NCBI RefSeq assembly: GCF_003122325.1
Contig: NZ_QFBC01000004.1
Coordinates: forward strand, 186,001 to 250,000
From: Rhizobium album
GTDB lineage: Bacteria > Pseudomonadota > Alphaproteobacteria > Rhizobiales > Rhizobiaceae
Direction: 5' to 3'
DNA length: 64,000 nucleotides
Below are positions 36,192 to 43,927 of this stretch, piece after piece (position 1 is the stretch's first letter; each line of letters begins with the position of its first letter). Below the pieces are notes generated by a model. That model ran no database searches. It was given only the letters and a program-made list of their open reading frames with translations, and was not told the origin of the DNA. The position numbers and the translations under genes were made by a program.

Positions 36192-37397
36192 TCAGACCCG
36201 TTCGAGCGCGATGGCGATGCCCTGGCCGACGCCGATGCACATGGTGGAGAGCGAATAGCGGCCGCCCGTCTCGGCAAGCTCCAGAGCAGCGGTGCCGGTG
36301 ATGCGGGCGCCCGACATGCCGAGCGGATGGCCGAGCGCGATGGCGCCGCCATTGCGGTTGACCTTTGAGTCATCGTCGGCGATGCCGAGTTCGCGCAGCA
36401 CGGCAAGCCCCTGGCTGGCGAAGGCCTCGTTCAACTCGACGACGTCGAATTTTTCCACGCCAAGCCCAAGCCTTGCCATCAGTTTCCGCGATGCCGGAAC
36501 CGGGCCGATGCCCATGATGCGCGGCGAAACGCCGGCCGTTGCACCACCCAGAACCCGGGCGATCGGCGTCAGGCCATATTTCTTGGCTGCCGCCTCGGAA
36601 GCGACGATCAGCGCGGCAGCACCGTCGTTGACGCCGGAAGCGTTGCCGGCGGTCACGGTGCCGCCTTCCTTGCGGAAGGGCGTCGACAGCTTGGCGAGCG
36701 CCTCGATGCTGGTGGCGCGGGGATGCTCGTCCCTGTCGACGACGATGGCATCGCCCTTGCGCTGCGGGATGGTGACGGCGACGATTTCTTTGCCGAGCCG
36801 GCCGTTTGCCTGCGCCGCAGCGGCCTTTGCCTGGCTGCGCACCGCAAAGGCATCCTGGTCCTCGCGGCTCACCTTGAAATCCGCAGCGACGTTTTCGCCA
36901 GTCTCCGGCATGGAATCGATGCCGTATTGCTTCTTCATCAGCGGATTGACGAAACGCCAGCCGATTGTCGTGTCGTGGATTTCGGCATGCCGGGAAAAGG
37001 CGGTCTCGGCCTTGGGCATCACGAAGGGCGCGCGCGACATGCTTTCGACGCCGCCGGCAATCATCAGCTCGGCCTCGCCGGCCTTGATGGCGCGGGCGGC
37101 GGCGATGATCGCATCCATGCCGGAACCGCAGAGCCGGTTGATCGTCGTGCCCGGCACCGATTGCGGCAGGCCTGCCAGAAGCACCGCCATGCGGGCGACG
37201 TTGCGGTTGTCCTCGCCCGCCTGGTTGGCACAGCCGTAGATGACATCGTCCACCGCTTCCCAATCCACCGCGCCGTTGCGCGCCATCAGCGCCTTCAGGG
37301 GTGCGGCCCCCAGATCGTCCGTTCGCACAGACGACAAGGAGCCGCCGAAACGGCCGATGGGCGTGCGGATATAGTCGCAGATATAGGCTTCGGTCAT
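36192..37397 (-). CDS. pcaF: 3-oxoadipyl-CoA thiolase
   Basis: 401 residues, the normal thiolase length. The start, MTEAYICDYIRTPIGRFGGS, matches PcaF. The catalytic cysteine is C90 in NRLCGSGMDAI; GHPLGMSGARI gives the histidine and CIGVGQGIA the second cysteine. It cleaves 3-oxoadipyl-CoA to succinyl-CoA and acetyl-CoA in the beta-ketoadipate pathway. No other pca genes are in the window, so it is detached from the pathway cluster here. Confidence 0.9.
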   Translation of the reverse strand: MTEAYICDYIRTPIGRFGGSLSSVRTDDLGAAPLKALMARNGAVDWEAVDDVIYGCANQAGEDNRNVARMAVLLAGLPQSVPGTTINRLCGSGMDAIIAAARAIKAGEAELMIAGGVESMSRAPFVMPKAETAFSRHAEIHDTTIGWRFVNPLMKKQYGIDSMPETGENVAADFKVSREDQDAFAVRSQAKAAAAQANGRLGKEIVAVTIPQRKGDAIVVDRDEHPRATSIEALAKLSTPFRKEGGTVTAGNASGVNDGAAALIVASEAAAKKYGLTPIARVLGGATAGVSPRIMGIGPVPASRKLMARLGLGVEKFDVVELNEAFASQGLAVLRELGIADDDSKVNRNGGAIALGHPLGMSGARITGTAALELAETGGRYSLSTMCIGVGQGIAIALERV

Positions 37398-37585
37398 GGT
37401 CGCATTTCTTTCCTGCAGGGCCCGGCGGGCCTTTTCGTGTGCCGTTCGGCACCCTCTCCGATTTTTCGCCGCCACATAACCCTCTCGACCGCTTCCCCGT
37501 CAATGCCCTGCCGGCAAATCGATGGGATGCCATCATCGCCGCCGTGCGGACTGCAGCGTCTTGACGCACGGCAGAGACATCGCTA

Positions 37586-37606
37586 AGTTTAGAATAATTC
37601 TAAACT
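37586..37606. promoter_or_regulatory. Irr-type iron control element
   Basis: A perfect palindrome with 9-bp arms AGTTTAGAA and TTCTAAACT around TAA, ending 12 nt before the mbfA start. It matches the known TTTAGAA-N3-TTCTAAA element bound by the rhizobial iron regulator Irr. Its overlap with the promoter region indicates repression when iron is low. Confidence 0.85.
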
Positions 37607-37618
37607 GGAGTTGATGAC

Positions 37619-38602
37619 ATGCTCGGCCGCCTTTTCACGCGCCACAAACGCCTGTTCTCATCGCTGAGCGAGCAGGAAATCCTCGCCCTGGCGATCGCCT
37701 CGGAGGAAGATGATGCGCGGATCTACCTCGCCTACGCCGACCAGTTGCGGCAGCAATATCCGCATTCGGCCAAGGTGTTCGAAGACATGGCGGAGGTCGA
37801 ACATACCCACCGCAACGTGCTGATCGACATGCACCGCCGGCGGTTCGGCGAGCGTATCCCGCTGATCCGGCGCGACCATGTCCGCGGCTTCTACGAACGC
37901 AAGCCGGATTGGCTGCGCGCCAACCAGTCGCTCGAGCAAATCCGCGCCGAGGCCGAACGCATGGAGGAGCAGGCGATCCGCTTCTACCGCGAGGCGGCCT
38001 CCGTCACCGGCGATGCCGACATCCGAAAGCTTCTCGGCGATCTTGCCGTGGCGGAGGAAGGGCACAAGGACATCGCCCATATGCTCGGCGAAAAACATCG
38101 CCCGGAAGACGCCCGCATCGAGGAAGACGAAACCGCGCGCCGGCAGTTCCTGCTGACCTATATCCAGCCCGGCCTTGCCGGCCTGATGGATGGCTCGGTC
38201 TCGACGCTGGCGCCGATCTTCGCCGCCGCCTTCGCCACCCAGGACACGTGGCAGACCTTCCTCATCGGCCTCTCCGCCTCGGTGGGCGCCGGCATCTCCA
38301 TGGGTTTTACGGAAGCGGCGCATGACGACGGCAAGCTCTCGGGCCGCGGCTCGCCACTCAAGCGGGGCCTTGCCTCCGGCATCATGACCGCGCTCGGCGG
38401 CCTCGGCCACGCCTTGCCTTACCTCATCCCGCATTTCTGGACCGCCACGGCAATCGCCGCCGTCGTCGTCTTCATCGAACTCTGGGCGATCGCCTTCATC
38501 CAGAACCGCTATATGGAAACGCCTTTCCTGCGCGCCGTCTTCCAGGTGGTGCTCGGCGGTTCGTTGGTGCTGGCGGCAGGCATCCTGATCGGCAACGGAT
38601 GA
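37619..38602 (+). CDS. mbfA: Membrane-bound ferritin, Er-VIT1 (MbfA-type iron exporter)
   Basis: 327 residues. The N-terminal rubrerythrin-like di-iron domain (about 1-150) has glutamate/histidine motifs SEEDDARIYLAYADQ, EVEHTHRN, ERMEEQAIRFYREA and VAEEGHKDI. The C-terminal VIT1-like membrane domain (about 160-325) has about five helices, with GLMDGSVSTLAPIFAAAF. In Agrobacterium and Bradyrhizobium such proteins export iron and protect against peroxide. The operator directly upstream fits repression by Irr in low iron. Confidence 0.93.
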   Translation: MLGRLFTRHKRLFSSLSEQEILALAIASEEDDARIYLAYADQLRQQYPHSAKVFEDMAEVEHTHRNVLIDMHRRRFGERIPLIRRDHVRGFYERKPDWLRANQSLEQIRAEAERMEEQAIRFYREAASVTGDADIRKLLGDLAVAEEGHKDIAHMLGEKHRPEDARIEEDETARRQFLLTYIQPGLAGLMDGSVSTLAPIFAAAFATQDTWQTFLIGLSASVGAGISMGFTEAAHDDGKLSGRGSPLKRGLASGIMTALGGLGHALPYLIPHFWTATAIAAVVVFIELWAIAFIQNRYMETPFLRAVFQVVLGGSLVLAAGILIGNG

Positions 38603-38621
38603 TGCGTGGATATCTTCCAAA

Positions 38622-38656
38622 CAACAAGGCCCGCCCCTCGCAGGGCAGGCCTGTTG
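38622..38656. terminator. Hairpin between convergent genes
   Basis: Imperfect stem: CAACA-GGCC-GCCC pairs with GGGC-GGCC-TGTTG around CTCGCA, with one bulge and one mismatch, between mbfA and the transglutaminase-like gene. Confidence 0.5.
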
Positions 38657-38678
38657 AACAAATCGGTGGATGCAGGAC

Positions 38679-39293
38679 TTATTGCAGCGCGCCGACCATG
38701 ACGTCGGTGCCGTTCTCGATGGTCACCCAGCGGCCGGTGTTGAAAGTCGCCTGACGCTTCAGGAACGTGTAGGGTGTCTCGGACCACAGCTTGACCTCGT
38801 CGACGAGATTATCGAGCACGAAATCGCCTTCGGAGGTGCGCAGCGTCAAGACGGCATGGCCTTCGCCATCCGGCTTGCGCACAACGGTGATCAGCAGGTC
38901 GGAGGCCGAAAAACCGCGTTCCATCAGCTTGCGGCGCTTCAGGAGAACGAAATCCTCGCAGTCGCCGGCATCGGTCGGATAGGCCCAGACCTCGTCGCGG
39001 CCGAACAGTTCCTGGTCGGTCATCGGCGTGATCGTCTTGTTGACGTCCACGTTGATCTTCTCGACCAGCGACCAGCCGAATTCGGTGACATGCGGCGCAG
39101 CCGTGTTGCGGTTGCGGATGTTGCACTCGTCACGATACTTCTGGCAGAATTCGTAATGGCCGATCGGCTGGGAAGTCACGCCCCCGGTGATCATGGCGGG
39201 ATGCGGCTTGGGCGCCGGCACGGCGATGGTCGCGGATGCAATGACGGCTACAAAAGCCACCAGCAGTCCCCTCGCACTCATTACAGCTTTCAT
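38679..39293 (-). CDS. Bacterial transglutaminase-like cysteine proteinase (BTLCP)
   Basis: 204 residues. A signal peptide (ARGLLVAFVAVIASATIA) is followed by the BTLCP domain. The catalytic triad is readable: the cysteine in GDCEDFVLLKRR, the histidine in GEGHAVLTL and the aspartate in FVLDNLVDEV. It is predicted periplasmic. Family members in rhizobia are of unknown target, possibly cell-wall or adhesin processing. The ATG at 39293 has AGGGG eight bases before it. Confidence 0.88.
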   Translation of the reverse strand: MKAVMSARGLLVAFVAVIASATIAVPAPKPHPAMITGGVTSQPIGHYEFCQKYRDECNIRNRNTAAPHVTEFGWSLVEKINVDVNKTITPMTDQELFGRDEVWAYPTDAGDCEDFVLLKRRKLMERGFSASDLLITVVRKPDGEGHAVLTLRTSEGDFVLDNLVDEVKLWSETPYTFLKRQATFNTGRWVTIENGTDVMVGALQ

Positions 39294-39410
39294 GTGGTCG
39301 CCCCTCAAGTCTTAATAAAAAGTTAAGGGTCTTGGGGGCGAAGTGTCAATCATTACCGAAGCGTTAACGGAGAACATCAACGACTATGGTTAATATGCAA
39401 CGAATCAGCC

Positions 39411-40211
39411 CTATTCCGCTGCCATTTCCCGGATCGCATCGCGCATGCGCTCGATGTCCTGCGGCCTTGATAGCCTATGGTCGCCGTCGCGGATGAGCGT
39501 CAGCACCACGTCGTCGGCCGGCAGATGCTCGACGAGTTTCAATGCATGCGTGTAAGGAACGTCGGCATCCTGCATGCCCTGCAGGATGTGAACCGGGCAA
39601 TCGGTTGCGATGATGCCCTGCAGCACCCGGTTCTGCCGCCCATCCTCGATCAGCGCACGGGTGAAGATGTTGGGCTCGGGGCTGTAGTCCGACGGCTCCT
39701 CGAAATAACCGCGTTCGGCCAGCGACGTCCGCTCGGTTTCGGAAAGATTGGGCTCGATCAGTTCGGCGGTAAAATCGGGCGCCGGCGCGATCAGCACCAG
39801 TCCGTGCACCGCCGGCCGGCCGGCCTTCTTCAACTCCTGCAGCAACCGCAGGGCGATCCAGCCGCCCATGGAGGAGCCGACGAGCAGCACGCGGTCCGGC
39901 CCGACATGGGCGATGACCGCAAGCGCCTCCTCCAGCCAGCGGCTGATCGTGCCGTCGGTGAACGCGCCGCCGGACTGGCCGTGGCCGGAATAATCGAAGC
40001 GGATGGCGGCAAGGTCGAGCGTTTCGGCAAGTGCGTCCATCTCCACCGCCTTGGTGCCGGCCATGTCGGAGCGATAGCCCGAAAGCCACACCAGCGTCGG
40101 CCCCTGCCCGTCGGCGGCGGCGGGGCGGACGTGCATGGCGATCCGGCGCGAAGAATCCCCGTCTCCGACAGTCAGGAATTGCGGATCGGACGGCAGAAGG
40201 GAAGCAACCAT
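39411..40211 (-). CDS. Alpha/beta-hydrolase
   Basis: 266 residues. The nucleophile elbow is GSSMGG, the oxyanion strand reads VWLSGYRSDM and the catalytic histidine is in RDGDHRLSRP near the C-terminus. FDYSGHGQS and the acid-region HILQGMQDADVPY complete an esterase/lipase-like core. The substrate is unknown. It is divergent from infC, with 183 nt between them. Confidence 0.88.
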   Translation of the reverse strand: MVASLLPSDPQFLTVGDGDSSRRIAMHVRPAAADGQGPTLVWLSGYRSDMAGTKAVEMDALAETLDLAAIRFDYSGHGQSGGAFTDGTISRWLEEALAVIAHVGPDRVLLVGSSMGGWIALRLLQELKKAGRPAVHGLVLIAPAPDFTAELIEPNLSETERTSLAERGYFEEPSDYSPEPNIFTRALIEDGRQNRVLQGIIATDCPVHILQGMQDADVPYTHALKLVEHLPADDVVLTLIRDGDHRLSRPQDIERMRDAIREMAAE

Positions 40212-40394
40212 GTCATAACTCCGGTAAAAGACGCGCGCTTTTTAAAGCAGATTCGCGAAAACCCTTACAGGAGGTGCTTTTTTCCTGGAAGCGTGCTATT
40301 GACTTCATCGTGGCAATCACGACATTGCCGTCAGTTGCGTTGACGGGCTCACGCGTGCCGCCGCACTCTTGAATCATCAAAGGAGAATACGACC

Positions 40395-40931
40395 ATTCGC
40401 AGACCTTTCAAAGCCGATGCCCCAGTCAAGGACGGGCCGCGCGCCAACAGGGAAATCCGTATCCCGAAAGTTCAGCTTATCGACGCCGAAGGCCAGAATC
40501 TCGGTGTCGTCGCGACCGACCAGGCTCTCAAGCTTGCGGAAGAAGCTGGCCTCGATCTCGTAGAAATCTCGCCCAATGCCGAACCGCCGGTCTGCAAGAT
40601 TCTCGATCTCGGCAAGCTGAAGTATTCGACGCAGAAAAAAGCCGCCGAAGCCCGCAAGAAGCAGAAGATCGTCGAAGTCAAAGAAATCAAGATGCGCCCG
40701 AACATCGACACCCATGACTATGAGGTGAAGATGAAGGCGATGAACCGCTTCTTCGAAGAAGGCGACAAGGTAAAAGTGACGCTGAAGTTCCGCGGCCGTG
40801 AAATGGCCCACCAGGAACTCGGCCTCAAGCTTTTGCTTCAGGTCAAGGAGGATACGCTCGGTATCGCCAAGGTCGAAGCCGAACCGAAGCTGGAAGGCCG
40901 TCAGATGATGATGGTCCTGGCGCCGAAATAA
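40395..40931 (+). CDS. infC: Translation initiation factor IF-3, ATT start
   Basis: 178 residues. The frame is open from an ATT at 40395 with AAGGAG before it. The first internal ATG is 99 codons later, so IF-3 must begin at ATT, as in other bacteria. The N-terminal domain carries [19 protein letters not shown]; the C-terminal domain carries [22 protein letters not shown]-3 discriminates against this rare start codon, giving autoregulation. The next genes are rpmI and rplT. Confidence 0.95.
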   Translation: MRRPFKADAPVKDGPRANREIRIPKVQLIDAEGQNLGVVATDQALKLAEEAGLDLVEISPNAEPPVCKILDLGKLKYSTQKKAAEARKKQKIVEVKEIKMRPNIDTHDYEVKMKAMNRFFEEGDKVKVTLKFRGREMAHQELGLKLLLQVKEDTLGIAKVEAEPKLEGRQMMMVLAPK

Positions 40932-40954
40932 GGCCGCCGCCGGATACATGCACG

Positions 40955-40982
40955 AGCCGTCCTCAGGGGCGGCTTTTTGTTT
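40955..40982 (+). terminator. Terminator or attenuator between infC and rpmI
   Basis: Stem AGCCGTCC with GGGCGGCT around TCAG, then TTTTTGTTTT. It would end infC transcripts, making rpmI-rplT depend on readthrough or on their own promoter at 41017-41045. Confidence 0.7.
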
Positions 40983-41016
40983 TCCGGCCGTTCTCGCAAA
41001 ATCCGTGAGCGGCCGG

Positions 41017-41045
41017 TTGCACTTTTGTGAAAGCGCGGTTATAAG
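41017..41045 (+). promoter_or_regulatory. Promoter for rpmI-rplT
   Basis: TTGCAC (41017-41022), 17 nt, TATAAG (41040-41045). It leaves a leader of about 90 nt before rpmI. In other bacteria L20 represses through such a leader; that is not shown here. Confidence 0.45.
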
Positions 41046-41144
41046 CGCCCGTCCGAACGGTCCGGCAGGGCATGCCGTGGCCGTTCTTTATGCTTGAAGC
41101 TGGCCTCGTCCGCCGCTTCGATACAAGAACAATGGAGTAGCAAA

Positions 41145-41348
41145 ATGCCCAAGATGAAGACGAAATCCTCTGCCAAGAAGCGGTTCAAGATCACCGCCAC
41201 CGGCAAGGTCAAGGCTGCAGCCGCCGGCAAGCGCCACGGCATGATCAAGCGTTCCAACAAGTTCATTCGCGACGCCCGCGGTACCATGGTTCTCGCCGAA
41301 CCCGATGGTAAGAAGGTGATCAAGAACTACCTGCCGAACGGTCTCTGA
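41145..41348 (+). CDS. rpmI: 50S ribosomal protein L35
   Basis: 67 residues, starting [20 protein letters not shown], the standard L35 sequence, with [16 protein letters not shown] later. It is a small basic protein of the large ribosomal subunit. GGAG lies eight bases before the ATG; a longer in-frame start at 41094 is not conserved. rplT follows after 42 nt in the same transcript. Confidence 0.97.
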   Translation: MPKMKTKSSAKKRFKITATGKVKAAAAGKRHGMIKRSNKFIRDARGTMVLAEPDGKKVIKNYLPNGL

Positions 41349-41390
41349 GACTCTTTCGCACTTTTGGATCAGATTTAAGGAGATCATGAC

Positions 41391-41795
41391 ATGGCACGCG
41401 TAAAACGTGGCGTAACGGCTCACGCCAAGCATAAAAAAGTCCTCAAGGCCGCCAAGGGTTTCTACGGCCGCCGCAAGAACACCATCCGCGCTGCAAAGGC
41501 TGCGGTTGACCGTTCCAAGCAGTTCGCGACGCGCGACCGTCGCGCCAAGAAGCGCAACTTCCGCGCCCTGTGGATCCAGCGTATCAACGCTGCCGTCCGC
41601 GATTTCGGCCTGACCTACGGCCGCTTCATCGACGGCCTGAACAAGGCTGGCATCGAAGTCGATCGCAAGGTCCTGTCCGACATGGCCATCCATGAGCCGG
41701 CTGCTTTCGGCGCGCTCGTCGAAGCCGCCAAGAAGGCGCTCGCCTACCTCAAGGACACGGGCACCCCGAACGAGTTTGAAGGCGCGGTCAAGTAA
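41391..41795 (+). CDS. rplT: 50S ribosomal protein L20
   Basis: 134 residues, beginning [24 protein letters not shown], a typical L20 N-terminal rRNA-binding tail, and ending in the globular [20 protein letters not shown] region. L20 is needed early in 50S assembly and in several bacteria represses its own operon. A terminator follows, so rpmI-rplT form a two-gene unit. Confidence 0.97.
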   Translation: MARVKRGVTAHAKHKKVLKAAKGFYGRRKNTIRAAKAAVDRSKQFATRDRRAKKRNFRALWIQRINAAVRDFGLTYGRFIDGLNKAGIEVDRKVLSDMAIHEPAAFGALVEAAKKALAYLKDTGTPNEFEGAVK

Positions 41796-41828
41796 CCAGC
41801 GCTTCCCAGACTTTTCGATAGTATTGGG

Positions 41829-41862
41829 AAACCCGCGCTGGCAGGGCTGGCGCGGGTTTTTT
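41829..41862 (+). terminator. Rho-independent terminator after rplT
   Basis: Stem AAACCCGCGC with GCGCGGGTTT around an 11-nt loop, then a run of T (41857-41862). Confidence 0.85.
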
Positions 41863-41924
41863 CATGTCTCCGTCACCTGAACGCGATAGGTGCGTTCGGA
41901 TCATCGCCCGGCAGGAATCTGGAA

Positions 41925-43007
41925 ATGTCCGATCTCGACAGTTTGAAATCATCGCTCCTGACGGAGATTGCCGCAGCGGCGGACGAAGCCGGCATCGAGG
42001 CCGTCCGTGTCGGCGCGCTCGGCAAGAAGGGTTCGGTCTCCGAACTGCTGAAGACGCTGGGCAGCATGTCCGCCGACGAGCGCCAGACGCGCGGCGCGGC
42101 GATCAATGCGCTCAAGACCGAAGTTACCGAGGCGATCACCGCCCGCAAGGCGGACCTCAAGGATGCCGCGATCGCTGCCCGGCTGAAGGCCGAAACGCTT
42201 GATGTCAGCCTGCCGGTACGCTCGTCGCCGGCCGAACGCGGCCGCATCCATCCGATCAGCCAGATCGTCGACGAAATCACCGCCATCTTCGGCGACATGG
42301 GTTTTTCGATCGCCGAAGGCCCCGACGTCGAGACCGACTACTACAATTTCACGGCGCTCAACTTCCCCGAAGGCCACCCGGCCCGCGAGATGCACGACAC
42401 CTTCTTCTTCCAGCCGGATGAAAAGGGCGAGCGCAAGGTGCTGCGCACCCATACCTCGCCGGTGCAGATCCGCACCATGGAAGCCCAGAAGCCGCCAATC
42501 CGCATCATCATCCCCGGCAAGACCTACCGGCAGGATTCCGATGCGACCCATTCGCCGATGTTCCACCAGGTGGAGGGCCTCGTGGTCGACAAGACGGCCA
42601 ACGTCGCCAATCTGCGCTGGGTGCTGGAAGAGTTCTGCAAGGCCTTCTTCGAGGTTCCCTCGGTGACGATGCGGTTCCGCCCGTCCTTTTTCCCGTTCAC
42701 CGAGCCGAGCTTCGAAGTGGACATCCAGTGCGACCGTTCCGGCCCGATCGTCAAGTTCGGCGAAGGCACGGACTGGATGGAAATCCTCGGCTGCGGCATG
42801 GTGCATCCCAACGTGCTGCGCGCCGGCGGGCTCGATCCCGACGAGTACCAGGGTTTTGCCTGGGGCATGGGCCTCGACCGCATCGCCATGCTGAAATACG
42901 GCATGCCGGACCTGCGCGACTTCTTCAACGCCGATGTCCGCTGGATGAACCATTACGGTTTCCGCCCGCTCGACATGCCGACGCTGTTCGGAGGGTTGAG
43001 CCAGTAA
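41925..43007 (+). CDS. pheS: Phenylalanyl-tRNA synthetase alpha subunit
   Basis: 360 residues. The N-terminal coiled coil binds tRNA. The class II catalytic core has motif 2 ([12 protein letters not shown], then [20 protein letters not shown]) and motif 3 ([17 protein letters not shown]). With PheT it makes an alpha2beta2 enzyme that charges tRNA-Phe. A strong terminator separates it from rplT, so it starts a new unit. Three small genes follow before pheT. Confidence 0.98.
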   Translation: MSDLDSLKSSLLTEIAAAADEAGIEAVRVGALGKKGSVSELLKTLGSMSADERQTRGAAINALKTEVTEAITARKADLKDAAIAARLKAETLDVSLPVRSSPAERGRIHPISQIVDEITAIFGDMGFSIAEGPDVETDYYNFTALNFPEGHPAREMHDTFFFQPDEKGERKVLRTHTSPVQIRTMEAQKPPIRIIIPGKTYRQDSDATHSPMFHQVEGLVVDKTANVANLRWVLEEFCKAFFEVPSVTMRFRPSFFPFTEPSFEVDIQCDRSGPIVKFGEGTDWMEILGCGMVHPNVLRAGGLDPDEYQGFAWGMGLDRIAMLKYGMPDLRDFFNADVRWMNHYGFRPLDMPTLFGGLSQ

Positions 43008-43010
43008 GCG

Positions 43011-43247
43011 ATGCCGACCCTGTTGATATGGCATGGATACAAGTTCCGGTTCTACGCCTCGGACGGGCCTGAACCGCCCCATGTCCATATCGTCAAGGAG
43101 GGCGGGTCGGCCAAGGTTTGGCTCGCCAGCATGGAAATGGCCTATAGTCACGGTTATAATGCGCGGGAGATCGCGGAGTTCTCCGCCAAAATCGCCGAGA
43201 ACCGTGACGACTGGATGGAGAGGTGGAATGAGTTCTTTGGAATTTGA
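43011..43247 (+). CDS. DUF4160-family protein
   Basis: 78 residues. It begins MPTLLIWHGYKFRFYASDGP and continues PPHVHIVKEGGSAKVWL, the DUF4160 signature with its HVH motif. The ATG lies three bases after the pheS stop, so translation probably depends on pheS. Its 3' end overlaps the DUF2442 gene by 20 bases. The DUF4160/DUF2442 pair recurs across bacteria and has been suggested as a toxin-antitoxin-like module; no activity is proven. Confidence 0.88.
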   Translation: MPTLLIWHGYKFRFYASDGPEPPHVHIVKEGGSAKVWLASMEMAYSHGYNAREIAEFSAKIAENRDDWMERWNEFFGI

Positions 43248-43503
43248 AACCGAAGAGATGCGGCCTGTTTCGGCAAGCTGCGACGCTCATTTCGTCTATG
43301 TGACGCTTGCCGACGGCCGGCAGATCCGGGCGCCGCTCTGGTGGTATCCTTTTTTGGCGACTGCGACACCCGAACAGCGGTCGAAGACGGAGTTGCAGTT
43401 TTCCGGTGTCTGGTGGCCGGAGATCGACGAAGGTCTGTCCGTCAAAGGGCTTCTTCTCGGCTGGAAGGCTCCCGGCGCAAAAGCCCCCGGGAAGGTTGCG
43501 TGA
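43228..43503 (+). CDS. DUF2442-family protein
   Basis: 91 residues. The core FVYVTLADGRQIRAPLWWYPFLATAT is the DUF2442 signature, and the end GVWWPEIDEGLSVKGLL is also typical. The ATG has GGAGAGGTGG before it inside the DUF4160 gene. The family is small and beta-rich; some members bind nucleic acid and serve as the antitoxin-like half of a pair. A GFA gene follows four bases later. Confidence 0.88.
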   Translation: MSSLEFETEEMRPVSASCDAHFVYVTLADGRQIRAPLWWYPFLATATPEQRSKTELQFSGVWWPEIDEGLSVKGLLLGWKAPGAKAPGKVA

Positions 43504-43507
43504 TACG

Positions 43508-43927
43508 ATGACCACACATGCAGGCGGCTGCCGCTGCGGTGCGATCCGTTTCGAGGCGAAGGCCGAGCCCATCCACATCAGCTACTGCCATTGCGGCGAC
43601 TGCCGGCGGGCGAGCGGTGCGCCGGTTTCCGCCTTCGTCGGTTTTCGCGCCGATGATGTGGCTTTCTCCGGTGAGGCGGCCTCCACCTACGGCGCAGCGC
43701 CGATCACCCGCAGCTTCTGCGGCCGCTGCGGCTCGCCTATCGCTTATGCCGACGACCGGCTCGCCGGCCAGATCTACATGATGCTCGGCGCCATGGATGC
43801 GCCGGAACACTATCCGCCGCGCGTGCACGGTTACGTGCGCGAGCAGCTCGCCTTTTTCCATATCGACGACGGTCTGCCACGGATGGAGACGATCACCGTG
43901 CCAAGATCCCAAGGAGCACAGTTATGA
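43508..43927 (+). CDS. GFA-family zinc-binding protein between pheS and pheT
   Basis: 139 residues with the GFA cysteines [20 protein letters not shown] and [11 protein letters not shown]. It differs from the GFA protein at 35720-36124. It starts four bases after DUF2442, and its stop overlaps the pheT ATG (ATGA). It is therefore translationally coupled to both sides, inside the synthetase operon. A glutathione- or formaldehyde-linked role is possible but unproven. Confidence 0.88.
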   Translation: MTTHAGGCRCGAIRFEAKAEPIHISYCHCGDCRRASGAPVSAFVGFRADDVAFSGEAASTYGAAPITRSFCGRCGSPIAYADDRLAGQIYMMLGAMDAPEHYPPRVHGYVREQLAFFHIDDGLPRMETITVPRSQGAQL

